DNA of 64,000 nt from Eleginops maclovinus (lineage: Eukaryota; Chordata; Actinopteri; Perciformes; Eleginopidae), in assembly GCF_036324505.1 (NCBI RefSeq), contig NC_086370.1:434001-498000 (forward strand), given 5' to 3'. Both the position numbers and the translations under genes were made by a program. The notes beneath the pieces are model-generated. The model worked only from the letters and a program-made list of their open reading frames with translations, did not search any database and was not told the origin of the DNA. Positions 45,111-55,849 of the stretch are shown here, piece after piece. Each line of letters starts with the position of its first letter. Positions within the stretch are counted from its first letter, which is position 1.

Positions 45111-48072
45111 AAGATGGCGCCGAGGATGGCTGCCGTGTCTCGAGCTCCTCAACAACTCCACATCTTAGTGTTTTCATTGTTTTACTTTGTTGGTTGTTTT
45201 TAACTTTTTTTTGCAACATGCAAACCGCCCAAGCGAGCCCTATCATCCAATATGACAGAGAACAACTTTTACCACATCAGGTCGCTGGTGGACAGCAATA
45301 ATCCACCACGACCTGCAAAACAATGGAGAGTCTCTGTGTTTACTTCCTGGAGCTCTACCTGTGGAGCGCAGGAGGAAGAGACCACGAGGTTCCCGGGCCG
45401 GGGTTCTGGTCAGGCTGAGGAAACGTGAAAACAGGCCTCCTCTACCGAGTTTACTTCTGGCAAATGTCCAATCCCTGGATAATAAGCTGGACGAACTCCG
45501 AAGCAGGGTGGTATTTTCAACGGGACATTAAGACCTGTAATGTTTGGTCACGGAGACTTGGCTCGACCCCACGATACCGGACACCGCCATTGCTCCACAC
45601 GGATTCTCCATTCATCGCCAGGACCGGACAATAAACTCAGGGAAGAGCAAGGGAGGAGGTGTCTGCTTCATGATTAACAACAACTGGTGCTCAGATGTGG
45701 AGATCATTTCTTCGGACTGTTCTCCCAGCCTAGAGCACATCATGATCGGATGCCGGCCTTTTTTATCTGCCGAGGGAGTTCACATCGGTTGTTTCTAATA
45801 GCAGTGTATGTTCCGCCGCACGCTGACAACAACACAGCGCTGGAGGAGCTGTATGGGATTATCGACAGGACAGAGACTTCTCGGCCAGAGGCCGCATTTA
45901 TTGTGGCCGGGGATTTTAACAGAGCCAACATGAAGAAAGTCCTGCCGAAATACCATCAGCACGTCAGCTGCCCCACGCGCGGTGGAAATACACTGGACCA
46001 TGTTTACACTCCTTTCCGGCATGGATATAAAGCCCTCCCCCGCCCCCCCTTCGGCAAGTCAGACCACATATCTCTTCTTCTGCTCCCCGTTTACCGGCAG
46101 AGACTGAAGAGGGACCGACCTGTGACGAGGACAGTGCAGCGTTGGTCGGAGCAGTCTGACTCTGCTCTCCGCCACTGCTTTGGCATCACGGAGTGGTGTG
46201 TGTTTGAGGAGGACGACATAAACACACACACTGACGTGGTCATTTGCTACATCGACAAATGCATCGATGACGTCGTGCCGCGGATTACTGTACGGACATT
46301 CCCAAATGAGAACTGGATAAACGGCGAGGTCCGAGCTAAACTTAAAGCACGGGCCATCGCGCACTAGCGGCGGTGATTTGGATGAGTACAGGAATTCCAG
46401 GTATGCACTCCGGAGAGCTATTAGCAGTGCGAAAAGACAATACAGGGTCAAGGTGGAGTCGAACTACAAGGGCTCCACGCCAGAAACATGTGGTCTGGAC
46501 TAAAAACAATAACAGACTACAAAAGGACAACGAGTGGTGCTGAGGAAGTGTCTGCATCTCTCCCAGATGAACTGAACAAATTTTATGCACGCTTTTGAGA
46601 GGCCCCCGGCTGTGGAGGCACAGAAGGCCCAGGATCCCTGCTCACTGGTTTTAACCAGTGCAGATGTGTGTAGATCTCTGAAAAGGATCAACGCACACAG
46701 GGCTCCTGGACCTGATGGCATCCCTGGCCGTGCTCACAAGGTGTGTGCAGTTCAGCTGGCAGATGTGTTCACAGACATTTTCAATAGGTCCACTGCTCCA
46801 GTCTGTAGTCCCCACATGTTTTAAAGAGTCCATCATTGTCCCTGTCCCCAAAAAGACAAAACCCATCTTCCTCAATGACTACCGCCCAGTTGCACTCACC
46901 TCCATCATCATGAAGTGCTTTGAGCGGTTAGTCAAAACTGTTATCACCGCCTCCCTCCCTGACTCACTGGACCCCCTGCAGTTTGCCTACAGAGCAAACA
47001 GGTCCACGGATGATGCCATCTCCCTCACCCTCCACACTGCCCTCTCCCACCTGGACCGGAGGAACATTTATGTGAGAATGCTGTTCATTGACTACAGTTC
47101 AGCATTCAACACCATTGTGCCCTCCAAGCTCATCATTAAGCTCAGGGACCTTGGGCTCAACAGCGCCCTCTGTGACTGGATCCTGAGCTTCCTGACGGGC
47201 AGATCCCAGGCAGTGTGGATGGGGAAAATCACATCCTCCACCTTGACCCTCAACACCGGAGCCCCTCAGGGTTGTGTGCTCAGCCCTCTCCTCTACTCCC
47301 TGTTCACGCACGACTGCGTGGCCACACACAGCTCCAACACCATCATCAAGTTTGCTGACGACACGACCGTCATCGGCCTGATCACAGACGGCGACGAGAC
47401 GGCGTACAGAGAGGAGGTCAGAGCCCTGACATCTTGGTGCCAGGACCACAACCTCCATCTCAACGTCAACAAAACAAAGGAGCAGATTGTGGACTACAGG
47501 AAGAGGCAGAGAGAGGCACAACACACCCATCACCATTGACGGGACTCCTGTGGAGAGGGTCAGCAGCTTCAGTTCCTCGGGGTAAAACATCAGTGAGGAC
47601 CTGACATGGACACATCACACCAGGGTCATATCCAAGACGGCTCGACAGCGGCTCTTCTTCCTCCGCAGGCTTGCGGAGGTTCAACATGGACTCCATTATA
47701 CTACTCTGCAACTTCTACAGGTGCACCATCGAGAGTATCCTGGCTGGCTGCATCACCGCCTGGTATGGCAGTTGAAACCGCCCTCAACCGTAAGACTCTA
47801 CAGAGGGTGGTGAAAACTGCTCAGCACATCACCAGGACGGAGCTGCCATCCATGGAGGACCTCTACACCCAGCAGTTGTAGGAAGAAGGCCGGTAGAATA
47901 TTAAAGGACCCCCATCACCCCAGCAACAATCTGTTCTGTCTGCTAACGTCTGGCAGACGGTACCGCAGCATCCGGCCAAGACCCACCAGACTCAGAGACA
48001 GTTTTATACCACAGGCTATAAGACTGCTGAACTCCTGAGCTGTGTGAATGTCTACTCACATCTGTTTATAGT

Positions 48073-48107
<35 letters not shown>
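45111..48107 (+). mobile_element. CR1/L2-type LINE, broken copy, 5' part
   Basis: Starts AAGATGGCGCCGAGGATGGC, like the intact minus-strand copy at 12825-16155, and follows it closely to the TA-rich 3' UTR, where a Copia element interrupts at 48108. The rest of the 3' UTR is at about 55271-55640. The two parts were one element before the insertions. Confidence 0.85.
45200..48040 (+). pseudogene. LINE endonuclease/reverse transcriptase, frameshifted
   Basis: The same protein as the intact 937-aa ORF but spread over several frames by small indels. The endonuclease part is at 45544-46367 (AGDFNRANMK, SDHISLLL) and the reverse transcriptase at 46715-47539 ([22 protein letters not shown]). The C-terminal region is in pieces to about 48040. 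Catalytic motifs survive, so the breaks are probably young. Confidence 0.82.
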
Positions 48108-48113
<6 letters not shown>

Positions 48114-48374
48114 AATATTAGCCATCTCTAGGCTACGCAGCAGCACTTGCGTTTTACTAGGCACACAGTGAAGAACTTAACCGGCTAGCATTGCTAATAG
48201 AATTACACGGAGACCAACTTCTCTCTTTGGCTGAACACACTCACGACCACTGCGGAGTCAGCCGTTTATTCAACATAAAATACAGGTGGTGGCGCTGACG
48301 TCACTACGTCATATATACCTCATTGGATGCGCTGAATAACTTGGCTTTGCCCAAATAATAAAATACGCTTAACA
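48108..48374 (-). repeat. Copia 3' LTR
   Basis: TGTTAAGC...TTCACACA on the minus strand; AATAAA-like sequence is present. Differs from the 5' LTR at three positions (near 48205, 48284 and 48306). Confidence 0.92.
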
Positions 48375-48563
48375 CTCCCACTCAAAGACATGTTTACAGC
48401 TCTCTCTACTGTAATGTGGAAACCAAAAACAAAATTTACAAAACTCATTTGTACTGTGCTCAGTTACAGTATAACTGGTAAAACAAAACCATTTTACATA
48501 CTGGCAGTTCTGAAAACCCAAATAAAAGAAAAATACATTCTTTACTTCATTTCTTCTTAACAT

Positions 48564-49394
48564 TCATTTAATCTGCCAGCTACCATTACTCTCCAAACAA
48601 ATAACCCATGAATTTCTCAAATTGACCTTTGACACTGGTTTGGTAAGTACATCAGCTACCATGTCTGCAGTAGGACAGTAAACAACATTAATTTTCCCCT
48701 CTGTGTGTGCAGACCGTACAAAGTGATATTTTATATCCACATGCTTGCTTCTCTGTCTGCATACTGGGTTCTTGGATAACGCTATCGCCCCCTGGTTGTC
48801 CTCAAAGAGTTTGACTGGTAAATGCTGATTACTACCATCCATTCCTTTCAGTAGTTGAACAAGGTACATGCTCTCCTGAGTAGCGGCTGCTAGAGCCATG
48901 TACTCTGCTTCACAGCTAGATAGCGCCACTGTTGGCTGCTTCCTGCTCTTCCATGAGATTACTGCACCAGTCTCAGTTAAGCTGAAACAATATCCAGTGG
49001 TGCTTCTCCTGTCATTTTTGTCAGCTGCCCAATCAGCGTCACTATACCCCTCAAGCTGTAAGCTTTTCTCACATTTTTTGTAGTGTAATTCCTGATCCAT
49101 AGTACCTTTTAAATACCTCAGTAAGTGCTTTGCAGCAGTCCAATGCTGTTGCTTTGGTTCTGCCAGGTGTTGTGATAATTTACTAACTATCCAACTCAAG
49201 TCGGGTCTGGTACATGTCATAATGTATACCAAGCTACCCACTATCTCTCTGTAACCTGTTGGATCAATTACATCACCTTCACTGTCAAAATGTAATTTCT
49301 GCTCAGATGGGGTGGGTCTCGGTTTGCATTCAGACATTCCGAATCTGGCTAACATTTTCTTAATGTGCCTCTTTTGTGTCATTTTGATTTTCAC
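48564..49394 (-). CDS. Copia reverse transcriptase end and RNase H
   Basis: HIKKMLARFGMSECKPRPTP, GSLVYIMTCTRPDLSWIV and HLLRYLKGT, then RNase H with GYSDADWAADKNDRRST, LSSCEAEYMAL, LFEDNQGAIALS and KHVDIKYHFVR. The frame is intact to the stop at 48564, 180 bp before the 3' LTR. Confidence 0.88.
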   Translation of the reverse strand: MKIKMTQKRHIKKMLARFGMSECKPRPTPSEQKLHFDSEGDVIDPTGYREIVGSLVYIMTCTRPDLSWIVSKLSQHLAEPKQQHWTAAKHLLRYLKGTMDQELHYKKCEKSLQLEGYSDADWAADKNDRRSTTGYCFSLTETGAVISWKSRKQPTVALSSCEAEYMALAAATQESMYLVQLLKGMDGSNQHLPVKLFEDNQGAIALSKNPVCRQRSKHVDIKYHFVRSAHTEGKINVVYCPTADMVADVLTKPVSKVNLRNSWVICLESNGSWQIK

Positions 49395-49596
49395 TGTAGT
49401 TAAAATCGATACCTAGGAATTGTCTAAGTGGACCCATATCCTTCATCTTAAACCTTCTTTTCAGCATTTCTTTCACATCTCTCAGTATGGTGTTGTTGCT
49501 CGCTGCGATGATTAAATCATCAACCCACACTAACAGTGTGACTTTCTCGTTCCCAGATTTCCTGGTGTAGACACAGTGGTCAGCATCATTTTGCAC
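49360..49596 (-). CDS. Copia reverse transcriptase, catalytic centre
   Basis: DADHCVYTRK, then LLVWVDDLIIAA, with VDD catalytic aspartates, and MKDMGPLRQFLGIDF. It ends at a frame break near 49375. Confidence 0.85.
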   Translation of the reverse strand: MQNDADHCVYTRKSGNEKVTLLVWVDDLIIAASNNTILRDVKEMLKRRFKMKDMGPLRQFLGIDFNYSENQNDTKEAH

Positions 49597-49985
49597 AAAA
49601 CCATTTCTGTAAGGTGATCATGCAGTAACCTATTCCAGTTGCGACCGGACTGTTTTAACCCATACAATGACTTGTTGAGTTTACACACAAGATGTTCTCC
49701 CGTTTTTGACTTAACCTCAAAACCTTCCGGTTGCTCCATATATACCTCACAGTCCATGGGAGCATGCAGGTAAGCAGTCTTTACATCCATTTGGTGAAGG
49801 ATAAGATCCTCCTCCACAGCTACCTGCATCAAAGCTCGGACAGAGGTCATATTAGCAGTGGGTGAAAAAGTCTCTTTGTAGTCAATCCCTTCCACCTGAC
49901 CGTACCCCTTTGCCACATATCTGGCTTTACAAGTCTCAGATCCATCTGGGCCTTCTTTCACTGCATATACCCAGCGACCTCCCAC
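49560..49985 (-). CDS. Copia reverse transcriptase, first half
   Basis: KARYVAKGYGQVEGIDY, TFSPTANMTSVRALM, QMDVKTAYLHAPMDCEVYM and CKLNKSLYGLKQSGRNW are the standard Copia reverse transcriptase blocks. The first catalytic Asp is in QMDVKTAYL. The frame breaks near 49570. Confidence 0.85.
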
Positions 49986-50671
49986 TGCTTGTTTGCCCGT
50001 GGCAGTGGTGTCAGAGTGAACGTTTCATTCTCAGTTAAGGATTGCATCTCATCTTTCATCGCATCACCCCACAATTTTGATTTTTGTGAATTAATTGCCT
50101 CATTAAACGTTTTAGGCACACCATAGGTCACTCTGTAGAAATAATCCACATTTTCTGTTTCATCACAATCTGCTTTGCACTGGTACTCTTTCAGGTATTC
50201 GGGGGCCTTTCTCTCCCTCACAGGATATCTCTGTTCTACCTGCTCTTCCTCTGTACCATCTACCTGGGTTGGACCTGCCTCAGCCTCCTGACCCTGCCTC
50301 ACTACCTTTGGTGTCGCATCTCCATAGCTCTCTTTGTCTTCCTCCAGGTCATAACTGGTCTGTGTCTGGCTATCTGTGCTGTCTTTAGTGATCGATTTCA
50401 CTAGTCTATGTTTCAGGACTTTTCCTGTCTCCGGATAGTAGATGTTGTAAGCTGGGCTATACTTATCGTAGCCGACAAAGATCCCTTTGTCACACCTAGC
50501 ATCCAGCTTCTTTTTGTCCTGCTTAAACGTGTAACATTCTGATCCGAATACCTTCATATTAGACAGGTTGGGTGTTTTCCCTGTGAAAACACAGTAAGGT
50601 GTCTGCTCTAGACGCTTACTGTAACACCTGTTGCGAATCTGAGCTGCTGTTTGCACTGCATATGTCCACAA
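49975..50671 (-). CDS. Copia integrase C-terminus and linker to reverse transcriptase
   Basis: Begins MWTYAVQTAAQIRNR, has GKTPNLSNMKVFG and KGIFVGYDKYSPAYN (the GKGY-like C-terminal block of Copia integrases), an acidic linker with YPVRERKAP, and the first reverse transcriptase block (AMKDEMQSL). The frame shifts near 49975. Confidence 0.8.
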
Positions 50672-51312
50672 ATGCTTTGGAGGTTACTCTCCAACAGCAT
50701 GCATCGCGCCATCTCAAATAAGGTTCTCCATCCCCTTTCGGCCGTTCCATTCTGATGGGGCGAGTAGGGTGCACTTGTCTCGTGCCTTATCCCATTACTC
50801 CTAAGTAAGGACTGGAACTCCTGCCCGGTAAACTCTGTACCGTTGTCAGACCTTATACACTTAATCTTCCCATAGGGAGCTACATCAGCTATGAATTTTT
50901 CTGTAGCTTGCGCTGCATAACTTTTCGCCTTCAGAAAGTAGGGAAAAATCATCCCACTATAATCATCGGTAAACGCTATTGCATACTTGTACCCATCTTT
51001 ACCTGCTGGTTCTATGGGGCCGCATAAGTCTGTGTGCACTAGCTCAAGTATGGATGTAGCTTTTGCATCTGCCTGTCTGTTTCGGCTTTGTGTGAATTTA
51101 CCCTGCGTGCATATTTCACAGTTTTGGTTTGACTTATCATTTTTGCCCTTAATAGACATCCCTTCAACCACATTCTCTAACTTTGCAATGTCATCAAAGT
51201 TACAATGGCCTAGTATTTTGTGCCACGTTTGCATATCATGACAACCATACACTTCATCCATATTTTCATTCTCAACTGTGCTAAGGTAATACAGCCTACC
51301 ATGCACATCCAT
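50660..51312 (-). CDS. Copia integrase, N-terminal and core
   Basis: The zinc site WHKILGHCNFDDIA ... CEICTQGK is followed by the core with HTDLCGP, FTDDYSG, IRSDNGTEF and the Glu in HQNGTAERG. Frame breaks at both ends (about 51312 and 50660). It inserts element cDNA. Confidence 0.85.
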
Positions 51313-51314
51313 TT

Positions 51315-52583
51315 GAATTTTGTACCGTCCCTGTTGACCAGCCAGTCATCGCCGTCTTTGAATCGGACCTCGGCGCCGTTGCCTGTTGCTGCCTTGACAG
51401 AAAAAATGTTCTGTGGGAACGATGGGATGTAGAGCGCCTGCTTGAGTCTCGTTCTCACTCGTCGTCCCTCGCTGTCCAGCAAGTAGACCTCGGCGTCTCC
51501 CCTCATCTTCGCCATTCCGCTCACCTTGCTTCCGTCGGCCAGCTCGATCACGTGGTCCTCGGGTCTGAAGCTCTTGTCCACCGTTTTAAACTTGTTGGAG
51601 TCGTTGATCATGTGCGCTGTGGCTCCGCAGTCAACCATGAGCCCTTTCTTGTTTTCTCCTTGCACTTTACAGTCACTCACACTAAAGAAAAATGACGACT
51701 GTGCATCTGTCTGTTCATCAGCTTTCTTGAGTTGGTCACGACCTCGGCCGCGTCCACGCCCGCGCCATTTTCCTCGCTGTGGTGTGTCCCATGCTCGATC
51801 ATCTCTCCTCTGTTGCACGTAGTTGGGGCATGCTCGGGCCATGTGTCCTTTTTTCCCGCACGCGTAGCACTCCATGTCAGCCAAGTCCACCTTCTTTCCT
51901 CGGCCTCTCCCGCGCGCTCTCGTTGCCCCGCTTATTCTCATCACGTTGTCCTCGGTCACGTCTCCTCTTCCATATTTCTCTGTACTTTCATAGCTGCGCA
52001 GTTTACTTTTAAACTCGCCAAACGTCACGACTTCATCTGTCTGTGTAACGTGCACAACGAATGGTTTGTAGGACTCGGGTAGCCCTTTCACTACCATTGC
52101 AATCATAAGTCCATCACTGATTTGTTCGTCTGCTCTCTTTAATGACATGAAAATAGTCTCTGCTCGAATTATGTACTCGGTAATTGTCTCATCGCTAGCT
52201 TTGCAGAGTGAGGACAGTTCACAATACAGACTCACGACACGTGGCTTGTCCTTGCCAACGTAATGCTTTCGCAGAATCGCCAACGCCTTTCTTCCGTCTC
52301 GTTCTGCTTCTCTCATCACCAACGATAAACTTTTGTTGTCCAAAACTTGCACAAGTTCCGCGTACGCCTCACCATTCTTTGCCTCATCTTCGGCGAGAGC
52401 TACTTCATCCTCCTCGTCGATATCAGGCGTCTCCGTGATAGTCTCCCTGAGACTCCGGAGCTCCATGTGAGCGAGGAACCTTGTTTCCCAAAGTTCATAA
52501 TTTTTCTCTTCGCCGTCGAATAAAAGTCTGCTCCACCTGTTGCCTAAGCTACTGGGCCCATAACCTGTGTGAATATTAGCCAT
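51315..52583 (-). CDS. Copia gag and protease
   Basis: The ATG at 52583 is inside the LTR; the frame runs through the primer site, which encodes GYGPSS. Gag has the UBN2-type order (WETRFLAHM, LVMREAERDGRKALAIL), then Arg/Gly-rich stretches around one CCHC knuckle, CYACGKKGHMARAC. The protease site is VDCGATAHM. The frame is lost near 51312, where integrase starts one frame away. Gag forms particles and the protease matures them. Confidence 0.88.
52552..52565 (-). promoter_or_regulatory. Copia primer binding site (half tRNA-iMet)
   Basis: The minus strand reads GGTTATGGGCCCAG, complementary to the anticodon stem-loop of initiator tRNA-Met rather than its 3' end. Drosophila copia is known to prime with a 5' half of this tRNA through the same sequence. 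The site immediately follows the LTR. Confidence 0.85.
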
Positions 52584-52832
52584 CTCTAGGCTACGCAGCA
52601 GCACTTGCGTTTTACTAGGCACACAGTGAAGAACTTAACCGGCTAGCATTGCTAATAGAAATACACGGAGACCAACTTCTCTCTTTGGCTGAACACACTC
52701 ACGACCACTGCGGAGTCAGCCGTTTATTCAACATAATATACAGGTGGTGGCGCTGACGTCACAACGTCATATATACCTCATTGGATGCGCTGAATAACTT
52801 GGCTTTGCCCAAATAATAAAATACGCTTAACA
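52566..52832 (-). repeat. Copia 5' LTR
   Basis: The gag start codon lies inside its last 18 bases on the minus strand. The LTR is directly followed by the primer binding site at 52552-52565. Confidence 0.92.
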
Positions 52833-52835
52833 ATA

Positions 52836-52867
<32 letters not shown>

Positions 52868-53130
52868 CAGGGTGCGATTTGTAGGGGGGGATGGTGAGGA
52901 TTTCCCCCCCTCTGGTTTTCCTATCCCTACCTCTGCTAAATTATTTTTATCTCCAGTGGGGACAAGGATTTCCCCCCCTTGATAGCGATGAATGCAACTT
53001 AACTGCTAGCCTACTTAAACTCTTGAAATCTAACGATCTTCAGTGTCTTTACATCAGAGTAGGCTATTCAGCAGCCTTCTGGCAGACGGTGCATATTTCT
53101 GAACGTCATCGAACACAAAAACATTGTAAC

Positions 53131-53218
53131 ATTTTTGTGCGGGAACTTCGCAGGAAAAACACCGCTGAACCAAACATGAAACGCGTTCAGAGCAGCATAT
53201 CATCTTACTTTACAGGAC
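53131..53218 (+). pseudogene. N-terminal remnant of a hAT transposase
   Basis: Reads RKNTAEPNMKRVQSSISSYF, the basic MKR-x-SSISSYF start seen in ZNF862/ZMYM-type hAT proteins. It is interrupted by the nested hAT and runs to a stop about 90 bp after the inner element. No catalytic region. Confidence 0.45.
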
Positions 53219-54144
53219 CAGTGGCGGCTGGTGAACATTTTGGGGGGGGCGCAGTTGGGCGGCACGGTTTAAATAGCACTTTTTTAGAGGTTTAGCTTAA
53301 GACAGTTGGTTAGGTGGCTGCGGCCACATTCGTGCTTCTTACATTTTTGTGTGAAGTGCTTTAGATCCTTCATCCCGGTTGTAGTCCAAAGTGTTTCAGT
53401 CCCAGGACTTTGAAATAACAGACAAGGGAAACAAAAAAAGGCATTGCTCACTGTACAACCAGCTAACCAATTCCGCTTAGCATACAAGTTTGAGGAGAAA
53501 GTCCGAGTGTAGGTTCTCCCGCGATCAGTGGTCGTCTGTTGAATGTTTAAATCCGGACGCTCGGGTCCCAAGTCTTTCAATTTCTTCTTTTCGACATCTG
53601 ATAGTCGATGAAACGGTGTTTTAAGTAGAGCTTGCACGGAGTTCTCAGCCATCGATGTCGCCATATTCACTCAATCTAAGTTTCAGCTAGCTACGGTGCT
53701 GCTCTTTACGCTTGTGGTTAGGGAATGATAACGATGCTGATTCGCCGAAATAGTCCAATCGCGTATCTAAGAATGTCACATTGAACTAAGAAACAATGCC
53801 ATTGGCTGTGGGCGCAAAGATTAGCGCCCACAGATCTAAGTTTCATCCTCCAATGAAAAGCTATCCTTGCTAAAATGACTGAGAAAAGTATAAGCTCTCC
53901 TATAGACTCCCATGTTATCGGCGCCCACGGACGGTAGCCGACCTGCCTATTCTCAGAAAAGGCGAATGGCAATATATTATGTCCGGACACATTTTAGCGG
54001 TTCTTGACAGTGGTCTCCCATACACATTTAACCCATAAACACGGTACATTTCTTATTTCAATTATGTTGTATATATAACGTTTTTTAACTCAAAAAGTCA
54101 GGGTGGGCGGCGCCCAAGCGCTCACTATTGACGCACCGCCACTG
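53219..54144 (-). mobile_element. Nested non-autonomous hAT, 926 bp
   Basis: Ends CAGTGGCGGCTGGTG and, inverted, CAGTGGCGGTGCGTC. TACAGGAC is duplicated at 53211-53218 and 54145-54152, exactly 8 bp. It carries only the first exon of a ZMYM1-like transposase. Confidence 0.88.
53284..53664 (-). CDS. N-terminal fragment of ZMYM1-like hAT transposase (TTF-type finger)
   Basis: The ATG at 53664 gives about 126 residues. A helix with FHRLSDVEKKKLKDLG is followed by GRTYTRTFSSNLYAKRNWLAG and FFCFPCLLF, the start of the TTF/ZMYM-type zinc domain with its conserved W-L-x-GC and CFPCLLF. It stops before any catalytic domain. As a DNA-binding fragment it might act as a repressor of related hATs; that is speculation. 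Confidence 0.6.
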   Translation of the reverse strand: MATSMAENSVQALLKTPFHRLSDVEKKKLKDLGPERPDLNIQQTTTDRGRTYTRTFSSNLYAKRNWLAGCTVSNAFFCFPCLLFQSPGTETLWTTTGMKDLKHFTQKCKKHECGRSHLTNCLKLNL

Positions 54145-54637
54145 TACAGGACCCATTTGCAGAATTGTGGATAGAAGAGGGCCGAAATGCTGCAGACAAT
54201 GCCCCGATAGGAAAAACGAAAAAGCCACCACAAATTTGTCACCAGAGCCGACTGTTTACTTTGTCTAGTTTTCCAGACCTGTCCCTGAGTGTTGACAGCA
54301 CGTTGTGCTATTTAGTGAATTATTTTGAGTGTTTGATTTAAGTTAATTGGAGGATCTTTTCATGGAGAGCATTGATGCTGTTCTATGGTGCTTTCTGCCT
54401 GTTAGTGCGTACGCATGTTTTTGTGACGTTGAATAGAAACATGTATGGGTTATTAAAAGTTTTGCCATGTTGTGATGGGGACTAATCCACGGACCCGAAA
54501 AAAGGGCCTGTCTACTTTTTGCGTTTTTTTCTCCCTAGTTATGCAAGTTAAAAGTCCAATGTTCTTGTCTATGAATAAATTAAAAAAAACATCCCCCCCT
54601 CTGTTTTTTTGTCAAATCGCACCCTGTATATATATAC

Positions 54638-55270
54638 ACAATTGAAGGAGTTGAAGTATCTCGGGGTCTTGTTCTCGACTGAGGGAACAATGGAGCGTGA
54701 GATGGGCCGGAGAATCAGAGCAGTGGAGGCGGTACTGCAGTCGCTTTACCACACCGTTGTGACGAAAAGAGAGCTGAGCCAGAAGGCAAAGCTCTCTGTC
54801 TACCGGGCCATCTTTGTTCCTACCCTCACCTATGGTCATGAAGGATGGGACCATGGGATCATGACCGAAAGAACGAGATCGCGGATACAAGCGGCCGAAA
54901 TGGGATTTCTCCGCAGGGTGGCTGGCATCTCCCTTAGGGATAAGGTGAGAAGTTCAGTCATCCGGGAGGGACTCGGTGTAGAACCGCTGCTCCTTCGCGT
55001 TGAAAGGAGCCAGTTGAGGTGGTTCGGGCACCTAGTGAGGATGCCACCTGGGCGCCTCCCTAGGGAGGTGTTCCAGGCACGTCCAGCTGGGAAGAGACCG
55101 AGGGGTAGACCTAGGACCAGGTGGAGGGATTATATCTCTTCGCTGGCCTGGGAGCGCCTTGGAATCCCCCAGTCAGAGCTGGCTGATGTGGCCAGGGAAA
55201 GGAAAGTTTGGGGCTCTCTGCTGGAGCTGTTACCTCCGCGACCCTGACGGAGAAGCAGGAGAAGAAGGAT
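54638..55270 (+). pseudogene. LINE ORF2 C-terminus, 5'-truncated insertion (I/Nimb-like)
   Basis: The frame begins ELKYLGVLFSTEGTME, runs through LTYGHEGWDHGIMTERT, RSRIQAAEMGFLRRVAG and RGRPRTRWRDYI to a stop at about 55247, then a GGATGGATGGA tail. The absence of everything upstream and a short tandem tail mark a truncated retrotransposition event. It landed in the TA repeat of the L2 3' UTR. A different part of the same LINE type is at 60830-62130. The clade name is tentative. Confidence 0.72.
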
Positions 55271-55645
55271 GGATGGATGGACATATATATATATATATAT
55301 GTTATACACATCTGCCATACATATCTGTTTATAGTACACATATCTATATATTATACATATCTGCCATATACATCTGTTATAAATAATATATGCATCTGTC
55401 CATACCTCCTCATTCAACAGTGTAAAGTATTTAAATACTCTCAATGTATTCCACATATGTATATATTTCACATCCTCAAATCTTTATTGTTGTTATTCTA
55501 AATATTCTTCTCTCTTTTTGCACTATTTTATTATCTTATTTGCACCATGTATGTTGAGGTGTTGGAGGAGCATGGGATATAAGATTTTCATTGCCATCAT
55601 ATACGTTGTATATGCTGTGCATATGACCAATAAAACCTTGTCTTT
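55271..55645 (+). mobile_element. CR1/L2-type LINE, displaced 3' UTR
   Basis: Matches the 3' UTR of the minus-strand copy (12840-13220), including TGTTGGAGGAGCATGGGATA and the final AATAAAACCTTG. It is the continuation of the LINE at 45111-48107 after three later insertions. Confidence 0.82.
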
Positions 55646-55849
55646 GTTTTGTTTTTTACTCCTTACAAGGTACCCCAAGCATTTTTTGCAGCTTTTATCT
55701 AGAAATGAAATGAGGCACAAGGCAGCACGCACAAAACAAACCTGTATGTATTGTTGTTTTTGAATTGTTTGTGCTGTATTTTGTGTTGACCTGCCCAGGG
55801 ACTGCAGATGGATCCTCATACGAGGCCCTGACAGTAAAAGGAAGACTTT

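Larger units (their letters stand above)
48108..52832 (-). mobile_element. Ty1/Copia LTR retrotransposon
   Basis: 267-bp LTRs at 48108-48374 and 52566-52832 differ at 3 positions by my reading. ATATA flanks both sides, but the target is a TA repeat. The order on the minus strand is gag, protease, integrase, reverse transcriptase, RNase H, which is diagnostic of Copia (integrase before reverse transcriptase). The polypurine tract GAGTGGGAG is at 48375-48383. The pol frame has five single-base breaks. It sits in the 3' UTR of the L2 LINE. Confidence 0.93.
52868..54626 (+). mobile_element. hAT-derived element in TA repeat
   Basis: Perfect 14-bp terminal repeats CAGGGTGCGATTTG / CAAATCGCACCCTG. 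TATATATA flanks both sides (52860-52867 and 54627-54634); the target itself is a TA repeat, so the duplication is uninformative beyond its length. Runs of G (left) and C (both ends) lie inside the ends. Only an N-terminal transposase remnant is present, so it is non-autonomous. A smaller hAT is nested at 53219-54144. Confidence 0.82.

Noticed and set aside
51290..51320. Programmed -1 frameshift between Copia protease and integrase
   Set aside because: Copia elements normally use one frame, there is no standard slippery heptamer, and four further breaks of the same kind lie downstream.
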